Origin: Alloascoidea africana
Taxonomy: Eukaryota > Ascomycota > Alloascoideomycetes > Alloascoideales > Alloascoideaceae
Assembly (NCBI GenBank): GCA_030581615.1
Contig: JAKTTT010000001.1
Location: forward strand, 186,001 to 250,000
Length of the DNA stretch: 64,000 nt
Direction of reading: 5' to 3'
Within the stretch, counting starts at the first letter, position 1. Each line of letters starts with the position of its first letter. The position numbers were made by a program, and so were the translations under genes. The notes under the pieces are model-generated. The model ran no database searches, was not told the DNA's origin, and saw nothing but the letters and a program-made list of their open reading frames with translations. Positions 1-12,400 of the stretch are shown here, piece by piece.

Positions 1-243
1 CATATTTTGAAAAGTCGGGCAGTTGATAGGTTGATTTGGCAGCAGGTGTTGAGGCCGAGATTCCTCTTGACTGGAGAACTACAAAACAGAAAAGAGTCAA
101 AAGTGTTAGTCTAGATTTTAAATCGTCCGGTTGCAACATATAAGTCAATAATAAGCCTTACCTTGACTGCTAACAGCTTTGGAAAGAGTAGAGGGTTTGA
201 CCGCTTTCAGTCCTCTTAGTGTGTTTCTCGCAACAGCCGACAT
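1..243 (-). CDS. RIP1: Rieske iron-sulfur protein of complex III, 5' part (partial, one intron)
   Basis: This is the N-terminal part of the ubiquinol-cytochrome c reductase Rieske subunit, which carries electrons from ubiquinol to cytochrome c1 in the mitochondrial inner membrane. The ATG is at 243-241. Exon 1 is 243-162, the intron 161-79 (GTAAGG donor, GACTAAC branch near 103-111, TTTGTAG acceptor), and exon 2 is 78-1, running off the window. The spliced start is a basic, Ser/Ala-rich presequence followed by AKSTYQLPDFSKY. That block corresponds to the conserved SKSTYRTPNF segment at the start of mature yeast Rip1. The 2Fe-2S domain lies outside the window. The identification rests on this short block plus the presequence. 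Confidence 0.8.
79..161 (-). other. Intron of RIP1
   Basis: An 83-nt spliceosomal intron splits the mitochondrial presequence. It has a GTAAGG donor at 161, a GACTAAC branch-like motif at about 103-111 and a TTTTGTAG acceptor ending at 79. Removing it restores an open frame into the conserved Rip1 block. Confidence 0.75.
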
Positions 244-1642
244 TAGACACGCTTTCTTGTGTAAACAAAAGATATTGAGTTTTGTTTGAAGCTGTGTGGT
301 ACAGACAGACAAAAGGAAAAGAAGGAAGGAAGAGAGAGGAAAAGAGGAAGAGGTTAAAAAGTTTAGCACCTTACTGAGTGGTGAAGAGTGTGTGAAAACG
401 GATGGTTCTCATATCGATTACTGGTTTGGCTTTTTGCGTGCTGCCATTGGCCAGTTCGGCATGCACATGCCGTTGTGACAGTTGTGCCGGAGAAGAAGAA
501 GAAAAAAAAAAGCACTTGGGTGGGTGAACGGGTGTTTTGAATCTCTCTCTCTCTCTCTCTCTCAAGACACCCGTACACCCACACCACTCCGAGGTCACCG
601 CAGAGGGTAACGATTTGGCGTCTGGCGGATCATCAGTGCCACGGATAAATAGGCGGTGCTGGGAAGGTATCCCTCCCAGTGCATACTACCACGCAATCGT
701 AACTTAGCGTGATGATGTTCATGTTCATGTTCATGTTCATGTTCATCATGTTCATGATCACAGTTAGTTATAGATACGGATACAGAAACGAGGCAAAGAA
801 TGGGCATTCCATTCTCTACTGGTTCTCTCTACACCAGGCAACAGCAGAGCGATCGCCACGCTTATAAATAAACGAACCAAAATATACGGCCGGTCGAATC
901 TGGAGGCCGGGTGACCGCGGTTGATCCGGGCAGCGGCGGGTCCTGCGGGTCCTGCGGGCAGCCGCGCCTCCGCGTGCTGTGATTGGCTGGTTCCGGATGC
1001 GGCAGGTTTAGCCGGGCTTGCTGTGCTGGGCTGTGGAATGCCAGCTGCGGGCACCCGGACCGAGACCCGGACCGAGACCCCGGGTTGGGACCCCGGGTTG
1101 GTGCTACGACGGAACAAATACAAGAACAAAAATCTATTAGCTCTCTCTTTCTTTCTCTCCTAAATAATGTTATCAAAACAATGACAAGGCAACCAGTAAC
1201 TAACAAACTAAAAACAATCAAATACTTTAAACAAATCAATCATAAAACAACAATAGAAAATGTTATCAAGAAGCAAGATAAAAATAAAAATAAAGGCAAA
1301 AGCAAAAATATTAAATAATAATAATAATAATAGTTCATCATCACTATCGAATGGGGATAAAAATATACATCGAATGCTCACTTTAATCACTCGACCAAAA
1401 TTGTAACAATCTTGTTTCCATGTGGCTAAAGCGAGGCAGGGGGAGGCCAGGGAAAAACAAGTGAAAAGAATGATAAAAATAAAAAAATAAAAATAAAAAA
1501 ATTTGGCAAGTTTGGTCATCCCAAAAGCACTACACTAGGAACCACTAAAGCCCATTTTGGGGGGAATGGGGGCTTTATTCCGGTTATCTGTGTATGCCTT
1601 TTGGTTTTGAACAAAGTCAACAACAAAAGTAATAGTAATTCC
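244..1642. other. Intergenic region between RIP1 and the STD1-like gene
   Basis: This holds the RIP1 promoter and the 3' flank of the STD1-like gene. No convincing gene was found. It contains a CT microsatellite (about 541-562), a run of ATGTTC hexamers (about 716-750), and a GC-rich block at about 895-1110 with repeated GGGTCC and GACCCGGACC units. AT-rich sequence with AAAAATAA runs follows to about 1505. Open frames here are low-complexity and overlap on both strands. Confidence 0.6.
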
Positions 1643-2145
1643 TTAATTCGGTTTCCAATCCAATCCCAGTCGAGCATAGATATTGCACTGTACGTATTCC
1701 CAGATTTGGCTTTTTTCGACCTGTGTCAGGCCTACAGGTGGTTGAGGTGGTCGATGTTTGGAAATTGGGGGAGGAGAGTTCATATGTGCTTTCGTTTTGG
1801 AAAGAATGGCTTTTTTCAAAAGAGATTTGGAGGTATCAAATCGATGAACGGTCTTGATTTTTGGTGGTCCCATTGAAGAAGGACCAGATGATGATAGAGA
1901 TTGATGTTGATGCTGATGTTGTTGCAACTGAACCATTTGAATTCGTTGCTTTTCTCGTTTCGCCTGCTTGCATGCCATTTTAAATTCCAGTCGTGCCTGT
2001 GCCTCACATCCCAAATTCAAGAGATAATTCTCAATAATGTGTCTCCATTCGGGCTTGGTAAACATGTTCAGCTGTTCATTATCGTTATCATTGTCATAAT
2101 TATCATTATCTATCATCATCATATCATCATCTTCTTCATCTTGTG

Positions 2146-2181
<36 letters not shown>

Positions 2182-3406
2182 TTATCATCTGGTGTCGCTG
2201 TCGTGCCTGTTGAACAGTATAAGTTGCCGTTCGAACAAGAAACTTTTGATCAAACCGATGTTCTTTGTAAATATCTGAGGAAACCAGGGTCTGAATAATC
2301 TCTTCATCGGTTGCATTTAAAGGCATCACCATCACTCGAAAACCAGGCGGGCTGTAAATTATCGGAATATGGTTGTTCCATTCTGGTTCAAGCTTGTCGA
2401 CGATTAAAAGGGACCGAACATCGTTCACCTGCCAATCTGTTAGTTCTCGCCTTGTGAATGCAGGTCTGCCATTCTCTAGCAGCACGTTGGAACGCAAAAC
2501 TTCAGGGGTATAGGCATCTTCGAAACTCTTTGGTAGCACCTCTTCCAAGTTGAGAACAGGTGCAACGTTTTGTGGCGATTGTTGTATCTGAATTTGTTGA
2601 TAGCAACCGTTTTGAAACGGCTGTTGGGATTGACCCCATAAATTATTTGTTTGCGTACTTGCTATCGAAGTGTTGGTCGTACTGTTGGACAGAGAATGGT
2701 TGTTATTTGAGAATAACGAGTCTTGGTAGGAGGAGTCTGTACTTGTGTCAATTGATGCTTGGTCGTTTGTCGTCGTCGTATCTACCTTGTCCAGAGATCC
2801 GGACCGCCTTAATTTCAAAGACGATAGTATGGAACGTTTTTTCTTTTGCGAGTCTTTGGAAGACGTTCGGGACGCCTGGGAGGTTTGTGAGGATTGGGAA
2901 GAGTTGGAGGATCGGGTCGCCGAGTGGCTAAGGCTGTTGTTGTTGTTGCTGTTGCTGTTGCTGTTTCCTTCACCAAACTCGCTGGCTGAAGAAGCTCGAA
3001 TCGTTGAGGCCACGGATATGATGGTGGAGGCAGAAGAAGACGAGCTGCTTGTGCTTGATCTTCGTTGCAGTCGTGTTGACTGGGGAGGTGTCTGTGTTTG
3101 GTGCTGCTGCTGCTGCTGTTGTTGTAGCTGTTGCAGCTGTTGGTCGTGGTCAGATGTGGACTCTAGACTGAGGTTGCTTGTGGTTGATGACAGTAGACTG
3201 CCATTACTTTGATTTCGGTTCTTTGACTTGAACAATCGCAGTTTTTCCTTGCCAGCCTGGGCTACGCTGGACAGGGAAGAAGGGGATTGATGGCTGAGTT
3301 CTTCCTGGATGGATTGGAGCTGGGTCGTGATCTCCTTCCGCGCACGTTCGGTGAAGGCGGCGGGGGGAGCCCCCTTGGTGTTTCGTACTAGCGGGTTCAC
3401 GAACAT
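1643..3406 (-). CDS. STD1: STD1/MTH1-family glucose-signalling regulator
   Basis: A 587-aa homologue of yeast Std1/Mth1. These proteins bind the glucose sensors Rgt2/Snf3 and the repressor Rgt1 to control hexose transporter genes, and Std1 also stimulates Snf1. The family signature is clear. The protein starts MFV, with a TERARKEI block at 19-26 (yeast TDRARDEI). The core starts at about residue 290 with LPKSFEDAYTPEVL, then NGRPAFTRREL and DWQVNDVRSLLIV. PEWRHIIENYLLN follows at about 455-470, and the protein ends GLDWKPN (yeast GLDWKPD). It is longer than the yeast proteins (about 440 aa) because of poly-Gln, poly-Ser and Asn-rich insertions at residues 85-280 and another Gln run near 415. 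The single-exon ATG is at 3406. One gene is seen here; whether the genome has one or two paralogues is unknown. Confidence 0.92.
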
Positions 3407-4137
3407 GGTATGTCGCCAGTTGTCGCTGTGGATCCGTGTCGCTGGGCAGTTGTTGCGAAGAAGAGGTGGCGACGGGCTGAAGACTAGGGATGCTACGAGG
3501 GAGAGTGAGTGAGTGAGAGAAAAGGGAAAAGGGAAAAGGAAAAAGGAAAAAGGGCAGGGGGACGAAAACGCCGGATAAGCTCAGCACAGAAATAATCACC
3601 ACAACCTGGAAAATTCGCTTGCCAAGAGCACCCGAACCCACAAATCCAGATCCCCAGCACCCGCCCGCCCCCGAGGCCCGGCCTCTCTGAGAACCAACGC
3701 TGCCGGCTGCGCTGCTGCTCTGGCGCCTGGCCGGTGGCAGCAGCCACCTGGCCGATGGCAGCTCGCGGCCTCTGGAGCACGCCCAGCTGGCGAGCCAGAG
3801 CCTGTGAGAGAGTGCGAGAGTGAGCGAAAGCGAGCGAGAGCCGGCTGTTCGGGGCGTGCCACCGGATCATCTGGGGCCCGGGCCCGTGACCGGGTCGGGC
3901 CCCAAGCACCCGGCCGCGGAAAAAAGCCCGATCGCACGCCCCGGGACCTGGTCTTCCCCTCAGACAGCGGGTCTGGAAAGTGGTATCGGGTAGCCGGGCA
4001 CTAACGGGCAGAGTGGGCCGGGTACCGTCTGCACCCGGGTCGCCGTGCGTCTCGGCGCTTAGCTTGCCTGTCCAGACTCACTTCAACTGGAGGCAGACCA
4101 GCCGTGAAACTCGAGAAACACCACCTACAAGATCAGG

Positions 4138-4215
4138 ATAGAGGATCTCGGGATCAGGATCTCGGGATCAGGACCTAAGGACCTAAGGACCTAAGGACCA
4201 AGGATCCAGGGATCC
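4138..4215. repeat. Short imperfect tandem repeats (GGATC/GGACC units)
   Basis: Consecutive decamer-like units AGGATCTCGGGATC are followed by four copies of AGGACCTA and then by GGATCCA/GGACCA variants. Replication slippage is the simplest source. The repeat lies about 0.75 kb upstream of the STD1-like ATG. Confidence 0.7.
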
Positions 4216-5531
4216 AAGGACCAGGGACCGGAACAGAACAGAACAGAAATGGAAATAAAATTGTGTGGTGTCCTACTCCCACTCCAAACCAACCTAAACC
4301 AAACCAAATCAATCCACACCTGTCTGATGTCTGATGTCTTTCCCAAAACCCATGCTTGGGAACCTGAGATGAGCAGTCTTATTTTTTCCAAGTGGTCTTA
4401 GATTCTCATGAAAAATTCCAAAACAAACCAGCAGTTCAATTCATCCATTTTCACTACAGAGCCTATTTACACACACATTTTCTTGGTTTGGTTGGGTTCG
4501 GGTTATCCTCAATTCCCAGGAATAAAGTACAGAAACAATGAATTGAAAAATATTCACATCCAAGATTAATTTTTTTTGTTCTTGAAAATGTAGTGTTTCT
4601 AGAAATGGGACAAAATTTTGGGTATTTATAGAATTTTTAAAGTTTCCTTCCTTTCTGTTTTTCATGAATGCGGGATAACTGTTTCGAAATCACATCTATC
4701 GTGAAATATTGTGACACTTCTATTGTTAATGATTTTTTTATTTCTACACTTTTTGAATTCTAAAACTGCAGACAGCTCCAGATTAGATTCCAGATCTTTG
4801 ACGACGTTGGTCTCGTTTGGAATCTTTAACAACTGGTGCTAACTGCTAGAGCATCATGATGAAATAGCACATGGTGGTGTCTATGCCGATTGTTGTTGGG
4901 TCTGACTCTGATACTTGTATCTTGTACCATCCCATCCCATCCTAGCGCGGTTCTGGAACTCAATGTTCTCTCTACATTCAAAGACACAACAAGTAAGAAA
5001 AAAGACGTAAAAACGAGAGAGCGGTTGACGGTCTTTAAAGAACCCCGAGATTATTACTGTATTGAGAATTCCTAGACTTTTGTCTAGGTATGTGTATATG
5101 GCATATAAATATATCCTCCGCTTAGACCAGAAAAAGCAACAACCAAAGTGACGGAAAAGTTCTTGTTCTGTCATTCCAAAGCCTACTCAGCTACATTCCA
5201 TTTGCCATAAATGTTAAGATCACCACCATCCTGTTGTACTTAATGTTCATGAATAAAATGGAAGGAAAAAGAAAACTTTTTTTTAACTACAAGCATAAAT
5301 TCTCAAGATTACCCTGGTTTCTTCCTTCCAAACTGAACTGATAAATGTCGATCGATCTGTCGATTTCATGTATGCCTATTAATTGAGTTTGAATAAGATC
5401 ATACTGAAGAAGTTTAAGCCAATTAATTGAATATGAATGGATTTGCATACTGATCCAAATTTTACCATAAAAATAAACCTTGTAACGGTGGTTCCTAATA
5501 TATCTTTCTTTGCGTGATATGACACAAAAAA

Positions 5532-5566
5532 ACTTCCTTCCTTCCTTCCTTCCTTCCTTCCTTCTT
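5532..5566. repeat. TTCC tetranucleotide microsatellite
   Basis: About eight consecutive TTCC units in an AT-rich non-coding region. Confidence 0.85.
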
Positions 5567-6239
5567 CTCCTAATTATATCTATGTTTATGTAATGTAAAG
5601 TGGCGCATAATACCATCTTTTTCATCCCAATGACCATTGAAGATGCCATGCCAAAATGACAACTTTCCCACCAAACTTTTTGAATTTGTCACATCTGCAT
5701 TTAAGGTCACATGTTTAATGCACTTGAACTTGGCTTTCCGGTTACTTTGCCTTTCCCAAATCACTAGGTAATAATAATCAATAATACAAGAGAAGAGAAT
5801 GGGTGGATAAGAAAAAGTTAAATTAGAACTATCCATTCACGCAATAGCCATTGAAGATCTTTTACTTCACACTAACAGGCAGGTGGCAATTCTTTCTTTC
5901 TTTCATGTTCATGTGTAGTGTTTACAACTGGGGGTTGAAGCAAAGCCACAATCACCCTTGCAGTTGTAATGCTCACTATCTAAAAGAAAGAAAGAAAAAA
6001 AAATAGAAGAAAAGAAAGAAAAGCCGAAAAGTTACGAGGAATGATTTTCAAGCTTTTGTAAAGATCCATCTCTATCAAAAAATGGCTAGTCAGGTTTACG
6101 AGGTTAGTTCGTCAGGTAGCTGACAACCAGCGGCGGCTTGTCTAGTTTATTTCGTTACATCAGAAAACTTTCTCTGAAAAAAGGAAAGGAAAAGAAAAAG
6201 AAAAAAATATTCCCATCGATAGGATTGTGATGGACAAGC

Positions 6240-6259
6240 AGTGTGTGTGTGTGTGTGTA
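6240..6259. repeat. GT dinucleotide microsatellite
   Basis: About nine GT units in a non-coding AT-rich stretch. Confidence 0.85.
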
Positions 6260-8018
6260 TCGTCTTTTATACTATAGTCCTATATTCTAACATGCTCATC
6301 CGTGTGATGGCAAGTGCCATGCCATTTTTTGCCATTTTTTGCCATTTTTGCCCCTTGTCCTTTAATGACTTTGCTTAATTAATTACGCATCATAAAAAGG
6401 GAACGAATTATAAAAACACACAACACGAGATCTGGCTGATTCATTCGTAAATGTAAATGTAAAAGTTATGATTTGGTATTTTTTTTTAGGATCGGCCCGC
6501 ATCCGTTTAATTTGTTCGATACATGCCAGATAAACATGTTTTTTTTTTTTTTTCACTGAGAAAAATACAATTCTGACTGGTAGGTGTTTTATTTGTGTTC
6601 TTCTCTTTTCATTTGTTCGTGAACCTAAAAACGTTAGGTAAGAAAAAAGTTTATTCTTGATATGGAAATTTAAAGTACGACACACATATCACACTCCGAT
6701 ACGGTACAAATACAAATACAAAATACAAATGTTCAAGTTCCTGATGCACACATACGGTGCGTAGACTATAAATCCAGCGCTTAACTTTAGGTTATCGTTA
6801 ATTTTTTGTGTGTGTTTGTTACGCATCTTGTATTTTGCCCTTTGGTGTCTCTCTGTCTTTTTTTTTTTTTGGCCCTTACATGATCAATCTCGATCGATCG
6901 ATCCGATCAAATCAATCCATCGTCCTCTCCAATCTCTTTAATCAAGTGGCCTAACAAACAAGTACTTTGATAGATCAGACCAAAACTTATCCTTATCAAT
7001 GGTTCCCGACCAGTCACACACAATCTTTTGTCAGTCATACCGTAATCTGAATCTGAATCAGGAACTGACTCTGACTCTGACTCAAAATCGTCCATCAATC
7101 CATCAAACTAAACAATCTTGTCTACATTTACGGACACTGTCTCAAAAAATATGAAACTGAACAGATTCTCGTCGCCGTGAATGGCCCCTTGTGTAGCCAT
7201 CATCCATCCATACAAACGGCTATTATATGATCATGATTAAGTACATGCCTGAAACGGCGGATGCAGCAGATTATAGTAGTAACTAACTAAAACCCTTAAT
7301 GTCCCCACTTTGTCACTATTTTTATTTCTCTTGGCCCAAGAACAAGAACCTGCCTGGGTTACAGAAACGAGCTTGGATTGACCTTCTTTCGGAATGTTTA
7401 CAAAAACGTAATCAAGTTGCAAAAAACGATGAATCATCCATTGCTTGCTAAAAAATAAAAAATAAAATCTATATATGGTAAAATACAACTACAGAGTTTG
7501 GACAATACCTGCGAAAATGCTGAAACCACAACATAAAAAAAGAATACAAATTTGGAGTGGATGGGGATAAATGGTTAACAATACATTAGATTGGTTTATA
7601 TCAAAAAATCAAAAAAAAAAGCAGAACATAATACAACCACAGAAAAAAACAAATAATATATGAATGAATGAAAATCGAGAAACAAGGAAAATCAAAGAAA
7701 AAACGCCCTTTACTGACACAATGGGAAATCAAACCGCACAATAATGATATATGAATGTAATGTAATGATGAGGGAAAGAAACAATGACAAAAAAATAGTA
7801 GTAATAGGAGTAGTAGTAGTAATAATAAAAATCATCATAACCATCATCTTTTTTTTTCTCTTGACCTTTCATATTCATCCTTTTAATAATTTCTTTTTTT
7901 TAGCTTCTCAAGGAGCCAAGCAAGTCATTGAACGCAACCAAAAATAAACTGAAGGGGGAAAGTGTAGAAGAGAGGAGGAAGGAATAGGCAAAAAACGAAA
8001 TAAATAACGTAAATAAGT

Positions 8019-9428
8019 TTAATCTTGAAAGAAATTCTTACGGCTTCTTCTCTTTTGCCGTCTGCTTCCTAAGGCACCACCAGTATGGCCGTGTGAAGTC
8101 CGAGGAGGAGAGTTGAGTCCTGCTATCCGATCAGTGATGATGTTGCCACATATACGCCTAATCCCAAGTCCATTGATATAACGTCCCTCGTTAAGTTGGC
8201 TTTGTTGTTGTTGTTGTTGTTGTTGTCCAATGAATATAGCTTTTGCCACTTCTTTCCCCTTTTTCTTCACAAGCTTGGCATGGAAAAGGCCGCAAGCATT
8301 GCATAGAGTTCTAGCGCCGTTGGGGCCTCTCCGCCATTCGGGTGTCTCTGTCACGCCGCATCTATGACAACGTAATTGGGGTTTCCCTGAATCGTTCATG
8401 CCTATAGGCATACCATTCATATTCATGGTTACGTTCATTCCAGAGTTCATTCTCATGGGCATACTGGGGACCAGAGGATACGAGGCAGATGAGCTATGCA
8501 TCATTGGAACTGCAGGTACGTCCTGGAACAATGTAAGGGGGCGTGCATTGGATGTGGGTGTATTTTGGGAGACAGCATATTCTTGAGACTGCTGCTGCTG
8601 GATTGAAGCAGTGGGAGCTGGGGGTACCGGGAAAGCATAGGCTTGAGGAAGAGGAGAGGATATTGGGGTATTGTTGGGGTTTGTGTTATAGTCTTGATGA
8701 ATAGGAGCGAAACTTGGAATTGATCTTGGGGCAGAGATTGAACATTGCATTGGCGGCGCGTAATAGGCGTTGTATGTAAAAGGCTGTGAAATAAATGGAC
8801 TGGTGGTTGAAGAGCTAGGTTTGGATATTGGTAGAGTCTCTGACATGGTGGGGAAATATCTTGGCAGGTTGTTGTTGTTATTTTGGAGTTTTGAGTAGCT
8901 TGGGCCAGGGGTTAAAGTAGAGGGTTCATTGCGGTGCTTTGAAATTGCAGTAGGAGGAGATTTCGCATGATTGTTTGCAGAAGAGTAAAGTTGAGAAAAA
9001 TGTGGAACTTCAATAGGTTGTTTTGTCTTTTTGATCCTGGAAGCTCTATCGATTTCAGTCTCAATATCAGATTCTAGCTCCAATGAGTTTCTCTTTTTGG
9101 TGCAAAGAGTATCGGGTTCGCTCCTTGGGGTCAGAGGAGCGTCCTCACTGTTTGTAATCGCGTCAATGCTCATTGAGTCCGGAGACCTCGAGCCGAGTTT
9201 TGTAGTGAAGTTGTAAGGTTCAGAAGATTTGGAGACATTGGGATATGGCATCAAGGGCAGAGACGTGAGGGCCGAAATGGGCGGCAGTCTATAGATCCTG
9301 AGGCATTAGCAGCGCAAACCACAAAGAACAGACAAAGATTGGGAGGAGATGGCATACCTGATGTCATGACATGAGGTTGTCGTGGGTTTTGGCAGGACGG
9401 TTGGGCCTGGTATTGCGAGAGCAGACAT
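8019..9428 (-). CDS. GATA-type zinc-finger transcription factor (NsdD/Gat2-like), two exons
   Basis: A nuclear DNA-binding regulator. The single GATA finger is C-x2-C-x18-C-x2-C (CHRCGVTETPEWRRGP ... LCNACG) at about residues 330-365, followed by a basic tail KLVKKKGK. The TETPEWRRGPxGARTLCNACGL form is typical of the NsdD/Gat2 group, whose members control development and morphology. The rest is Ser/Pro/Asn-rich, with a short poly-Gln near the C-terminus. The minus-strand frame has an ATG at 9251, but I prefer a spliced start. Exon 1 is 9428-9358 (ATG at 9428, MSALAIPGP...) and exon 2 is 9297-8019. The join gives an uninterrupted CHDIR-IYRLPPISAL leading into MPYPN, 449 aa in total. The family call is firm; the exact orthologue is not. 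Confidence 0.85.
9298..9357 (-). other. Intron in the 5' part of the GATA-factor gene
   Basis: A 60-nt intron with a GTATGCC donor at 9357, a TGCTAATG branch-like motif (9304-9311) and a CCTCAG acceptor ending at 9298. The branch lies within about 10 nt of the acceptor, as at other introns here. Splicing joins an upstream ATG-initiated frame in phase with the GATA frame and adds LPPIS, a Pro-rich block reminiscent of fungal developmental regulators. Confidence 0.7.
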
Positions 9429-12400
9429 TGCAGATGGGGCAGCGCGAGACAGAGCAGGGCAGAGCAGAGCAGAGCAGAGCGACGAGAGCAAGTTCAGGCT
9501 ATGGAGCTGTAGCTGGGCGAGTAGCGGGAGCTTGCGATGGCGATGGCGATGGAGACGAGTCGTGAAGAGCCGGTGGGAGGAGAAAAGAGCCAGCGGGAGG
9601 AGGAGAGGAAGAGGAATATATTTATATGCCTGGGGCGCTGCTAGTTCGCGGGCGCAAGTCCTTTTTGCGTTTGTGCGTTTGCGTTTGCGTTTGCATTTGT
9701 GCGTTTGCGTGTACGGAAGCGCATTTTAATAGCCGCCGCCGTAAAAAAATAGATCAAAATTCATGACCGGGGCATAATAGAACGAAACGAGAAGAGAGTC
9801 CACCGCCAGGGCCGGAGCGCCTGGGGGTCTGGAGACCTGGGGGCCTCAAGCCACGGGCACTCAGGCCTCTGCGGTGGATCTGTGATCGCTGGACTCTGGT
9901 CGTCGCGGCTTATCAGGCCAATGGAGCCCATGTTGGGCTCAATCTAATCTCCAACACCTCCAAGAGAAGCGTCACAGCACGAAACCAAACGAAATGGCCG
10001 TGGAGATTGTACCCAGGCAAACAGAGTTAAATGCCCCCCCGGCAATTAGCTTTTGACACACACTTTGTTTGTGGCACGGACTTCCGGCTCCTCCAGTATA
10101 ACGTTAAGCTCCAGATCTACTGTTTGCAGCGTGCGGAATCGACCTCGTAATGTCCTTATGGTGGCATTTCCACCTGAATCATCCCCTGTGCTGATCATCA
10201 TCGTCACCTTCGTCTTCTTCGTCCGCGCCGTAATAACGCACGGAGAGCATGATGGAGGCATGTAGGGGCTTTTCATTCTCTTGTCTGTGGGCCCGCACAC
10301 TTGAACATGCCTTCCATCTTCTGTCTGGGCCCAGCCAAGCGTTTGATCAAGTTATTCCGTCTAGAAAAATCCCCTTTGGGCAAGAATATCAAACCTTCTA
10401 CTCCCCCAAAAGCTCGACACTATAACCGGAATGTAAAAAGAAAATAAGTAAAAAAAAAAGAGAACGTCATCTCCCAAGATCGCTTTAGATCGGCCAAATG
10501 TGTATGGGTTGGCAACATCAGGCGGCTTCTATTGGAACATCGGTGAATCTTTCGGTAATGATAACACAATTAATTTAGACTATGTATTCATTATAACGGC
10601 GCTAAAAGTGATCCTGGGATCTTAGCCCTCTGGGCTTTTGACCTTTGAGAAACTATCCCCTCCGGTTCTATCTCTAGCCCCCACTCCCAGATACAGACAC
10701 AGATGTAGAGCGAGAATGTACGATCAGTGTCAATTGCTAAATCTCATAAGCATGCCATTGGCGAGGGGGGGCAAAATGAGATCTTGGCCAGTGGAGGACC
10801 CGGATATGCTTCAAACACACGGAAAGCTAACGTTATTCGTGTCAATCTGATAAAAATGCATGCCCGATATAAGAATCTCTATAGGTTTAGCCACCCACTG
10901 GGTGGTGGTGGCACAGATACTGCTAGTAAATATACATCATGTCCACATCTGGTTCCTTGGCCCTTCCGGCTACTGCTTTTATTCCTGCTTTCTGCTGAAC
11001 AATTACTGTATGTAGGACTGTGTCCTCTATAGCTAGCTAAACAAAGCATGGGGAATTGTTCTTGTTGCGCTGAGATGCACATTCAAGTGATATATATCCA
11101 GCAAAGGAGAAACTAAAACTAGACCTGGGCGTCCATATCGCTGCATTCTACCTTCTTAACAAAATGTGGAATTGGCACACTTTTGCCCAAGTCGCGGTGT
11201 TTTCGTGTTCTCGTGTTCTCGTGTCTGACCTGTGTCCTTATAGATACGATAAGAGAATTCGAGAACCAGAACGCGACCCATCAGACATCATGGACAAACA
11301 CGACTGACTGGAGCCCCTCCACGACCCTGGACCTTCTTCTCGAAAAGAACCAAAACGTTCCAGATCTGGAGAGATTTACGAGAACCCGAAAAGCCAAAGA
11401 ACCACGCATTGATAAGCTGCCTTCACATACACATTTGGCGGCGTGTCTCCTCCATATCCATCTAGCCCTCCTTTGGACAAATGAGCCATTCTTCCCTGTC
11501 CTCCTGTTTTTTTTATTGCTAAACCTGCATCTGAAGTTCCTGATTCTTGCGCCAAAAAACAAAGCATGTGCCCCTTTCTCACGCACAGGTGTGATGTGAT
11601 TGCATCTAGATGAGAATATTCCACAGCACTTATCCATGTAAGATGATGATGATGACGATGATGACTGAGACAGTGGGAGGAAGAGATATACGGGATCCCT
11701 TCTTTCCTGTCTGCCTCCGAAATTAATCTAATCATATGCTTTGTACATTTGATACACCTACCATTAAAGAATCGCCAGTTTTCTTCGCAAAAAATGAGCA
11801 ATAACTGATGCACACTCAAAAGCAAAGCGCGAAGAGCTGTGCTTGGAACACCGATAGAGGTTTCTGGGGATTAATCCCACCATTCAAAAAAACAAAAAAC
11901 AGACAATTATAATGCTGTTACGAATGCCCACCTTTTTGCTTCACTCTTGAGGTCATCACACCAACAACTGGCGTCTTCTAAGTGCTCAAACGCTTTAAAT
12001 ACTCTAAATCTCCTCTTTGCCCCAGGTTGGATCCAAACTTATCGTTAAAAAACCTGCAAATAAAAAAAAAATACCTTTTAGAAATAATAAATAAATTTTA
12101 CGAAACAGTCTATTATGGATCACGGATCCTGTTCAATATATATTGTGCAAATGCATGGGTACCATGCATCCATTCCTTCATGTCTTTTTTTGCCCACCTG
12201 GTCCATTTCTGTAAACCTAAGACAAGGTTCCAGATGTTGACAACCAGATACAATCAGGTACATTCCTTGTCCTGTGATAATACCAGCTCAACGGTTTTGT
12301 TTTAGCCCTGTAGAAAAACGCAGCTACATAACAGAAAACCACGCCATTCAATAGTTTGATCTCTCATGAACATGACGCTCCCAGACAGCGTGCCCAACCA

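Larger units (their letters stand above)
3407..8018. other. Long non-coding interval upstream of the STD1-like gene
   Basis: 4.6 kb without a supportable gene, between the STD1-like start and the 3' end of the GATA gene. The first 0.7 kb (about 3500-4110) is GC-rich with GGCC/CCGG-rich segments. Short tandem GGATC/GGACC units lie at about 4138-4215. The rest is AT-rich with microsatellites: TTCC at about 5532-5566, GT at about 6240-6259, and homopolymer T runs at about 6538-6554 and 6858-6873. The longest frames (67-120 codons) show no recognisable domain and overlap on both strands. It may be an extended promoter for the STD1-like gene or hold unrecognised non-coding RNAs. Confidence 0.55.

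Noticed and set aside
2745-3212. 155-codon plus-strand frame opposite the STD1-like gene
   Set aside because: Shadow of poly-Gln/poly-Ser codons.
9429-9491. GATA-factor start upstream at 9491
   Set aside because: The codon there is TTG; the first ATG of that exon is at 9428.
11183-11599. 138-codon plus-strand ORF
   Set aside because: No domain, Leu/Phe-rich low-complexity end, overlapped by comparable frames on the other strand; consistent with chance.
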